NCBI GenBank assembly: GCA_039934475.1
Contig: JBDTMC010000426.1
Coordinates: 1-6,879 of the forward strand
From: JBDTMC01 sp039934475
GTDB lineage: Bacteria > Acidobacteriota > Terriglobia > Bryobacterales > Bryobacteraceae
DNA length: 6,879 nt
Direction of reading: 5' to 3'
The position numbers were made by a program, and so were the translations under genes. Positions within the stretch are counted from its first letter, which is position 1; every line of letters starts with the position of its first letter. Under the pieces are notes generated by a model. The model made no database searches. It had not been told where the DNA came from and worked only from the letters and a program-made list of their open reading frames with translations. Below, piece after piece: positions 6,306-6,879 of the stretch.

Positions 6306-6464
6306 TCACACGTTCCGGCAGCGAACCCGTCTCTTTTGTAGGCTTTCGGCCAAAACCGCTGCGAGATCAAGAATAATCTTTTCGTACCTGGACAGTCCCG
6401 TAAGGCTGTCCTGAAGCACGTGGAGCGCGTTCATCAGGGTTTTCTCCCCCTGGCTATCTTCCAT
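6306..6464 (-). CDS. Hypothetical 52-aa helical protein
   Basis: From ATG 6464 the frame gives 52 residues ending in TGA at 6308-6306. The sequence is predicted helical by eye, with regularly spaced leucines (MNALHVLQDSLTGLSRYEKI, then ILDLAAVLAESLQKRR) and a basic Arg-rich tail. This would fit a small dimerising or DNA-associated protein, but no family is recognised. GAGG lies about 14 nt before the start, too far for a good ribosome site. The gene heads a tight minus-strand run: 5 nt to the 35-aa gene, then an overlap to the Cys/Trp-rich gene. It is divergent from the phosphatase-like gene at 6576. Confidence 0.5.
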   Translation of the reverse strand: MEDSQGEKTLMNALHVLQDSLTGLSRYEKIILDLAAVLAESLQKRRVRCRNV

Positions 6465-6575
6465 CGTTGGCTCAGTCCTCGGTCTGATGGTAACTCTGTG
6501 TAGTCAGCGCTGTGTGAGCATGAAGAGGGGATGGCGATGATCGGGTCGACGGAGTGACATCGAGACTACCCGCAG
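6465..6575. promoter_or_regulatory. Divergent intergenic region before the phosphatase-like gene
   Basis: The 111 bp lie between the minus-strand small-gene run and the plus-strand phosphatase-like gene and should carry both promoters. I see an 8-bp palindrome CAGCGCTG (6505-6512) but no clear -35/-10 pair. An in-frame TGA at 6555-6557 limits how far upstream the phosphatase-like gene can start. Confidence 0.35.
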
Positions 6576-6879
6576 ATGATTGGCACTAAGCTTAACCATG
6601 TCGAGGGACCATGGCGCGGAAAGCTGGCGCTGGCCGCGCGCCCGCGTGGAGGTGATTGGCTGCATGAAGAAATTGCGGAGTGGCGGAAGTCCGGCGTGGA
6701 CACCATTTTTTCCCTGCTAACGGCCGAAGAAGAAGAGGACCTCGACATTTCGCGTGAATCGGAAGAAGCAAGAGAGCAGGGCATGACGTTTCTGTCTTTC
6801 CCCATTCCCGACCGCCAGGTGCCGGAATCCGAGAGCAGGCTGGGAAGGGCGTTGGAAGATCTCGAATTCGAACTCGCAT
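6576..6879 (+). CDS. Dual-specificity / tyrosine-phosphatase-like protein, 3'-partial
   Basis: The first 101 codons are present and the frame runs off the right edge. ATG 6576 is the only ATG after the in-frame TGA at 6555-6557 that leaves the conserved start intact. No strong ribosome site precedes it. The product has GPWRGKLALAARPRGGDWL near the start, then an amphipathic segment (EEIAEWRKSGVDTIFSLLT) and FLSFPIPDRQVP (72-83). This layout is typical of small bacterial dual-specificity or tyrosine-phosphatase-like proteins, where the Asp of the IPD segment (Asp79) serves as general acid. The catalytic C-x5-R loop would lie beyond the window, so activity cannot be judged. If active it would dephosphorylate phosphotyrosine, phosphoserine or a small phosphorylated substrate in the cytoplasm. 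There is no evident link to the RNA repair operon. Confidence 0.72.
   Translation, partial: MIGTKLNHVEGPWRGKLALAARPRGGDWLHEEIAEWRKSGVDTIFSLLTAEEEEDLDISRESEEAREQGMTFLSFPIPDRQVPESESRLGRALEDLEFELA

Noticed and set aside
6197..6370. Extending the Cys/Trp-rich gene upstream to an ATG at 6370
   Set aside because: That stretch overlaps the 52-aa and 35-aa frames, reads poorly, and GTG 6196 has AAGGAGG upstream.
6566..6879. Minus-strand open frames at the right edge
   Set aside because: They are antisense to the well-supported phosphatase-like N-terminus.

Overview
The window reads like a stretch of chromosome from a moderately GC-rich bacterium. The gene style (Pnkp/Hen1 pair, KGG-type small protein, Cys-rich small protein) would suit Acidobacteriota or a similar soil lineage, but that is only an impression. 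No rRNA, tRNA, CRISPR array, transposase or integrase is visible.

Left part (1-4694). A HAD-like gene enters from the left edge on the plus strand and is broken by a frameshift near 505-525; its coding sense resumes in another frame and ends at 648. Converging on it from the right is the centrepiece: a complete two-gene minus-strand operon encoding the bacterial RNA repair machine, hen1 (4694 to 3264) then pnkp (3264 to 712). The genes overlap by one base (TGATG). Pnkp carries kinase, phosphatase and ligase modules; Hen1 carries the N-terminal ligase-activating module and a C-terminal 3'-end 2'-O-methyltransferase. Together they mend RNA cut by ribotoxins: Pnkp heals both ends, Hen1 methylates the 3'-terminal ribose, and Pnkp with the Hen1 N-domain seals the break. 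Every catalytic motif I looked for is present.

Middle (4695-5281). A 110-bp divergent gap separates hen1 from a small plus-strand gene for a Cys-rich protein with a D-W-G-x-C / E-H-Q-G-C tail, likely metal-binding. A 150-bp non-coding stretch with a 9-bp inverted repeat follows.

Right part (5282-6464). This is a minus-strand run of small, poorly known and partly decayed genes. In transcription order: a 52-aa helical protein; a 35-aa protein 5 nt downstream; an approximately 144-aa Cys/Trp-rich protein whose GTG start overlaps the previous stop (GTGA) and whose 3' end is frameshifted; a promoter with a perfect TATAAT and two copies of a 10-bp direct repeat; a KGG-type small protein interrupted by an amber codon; and a 68-aa ORF in another frame. 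Several of these were found only by translating across stops and frame changes.

Right edge (6576-6879). The N-terminal 101 codons of a dual-specificity/tyrosine-phosphatase-like protein run off the window, divergent from the small-gene run.
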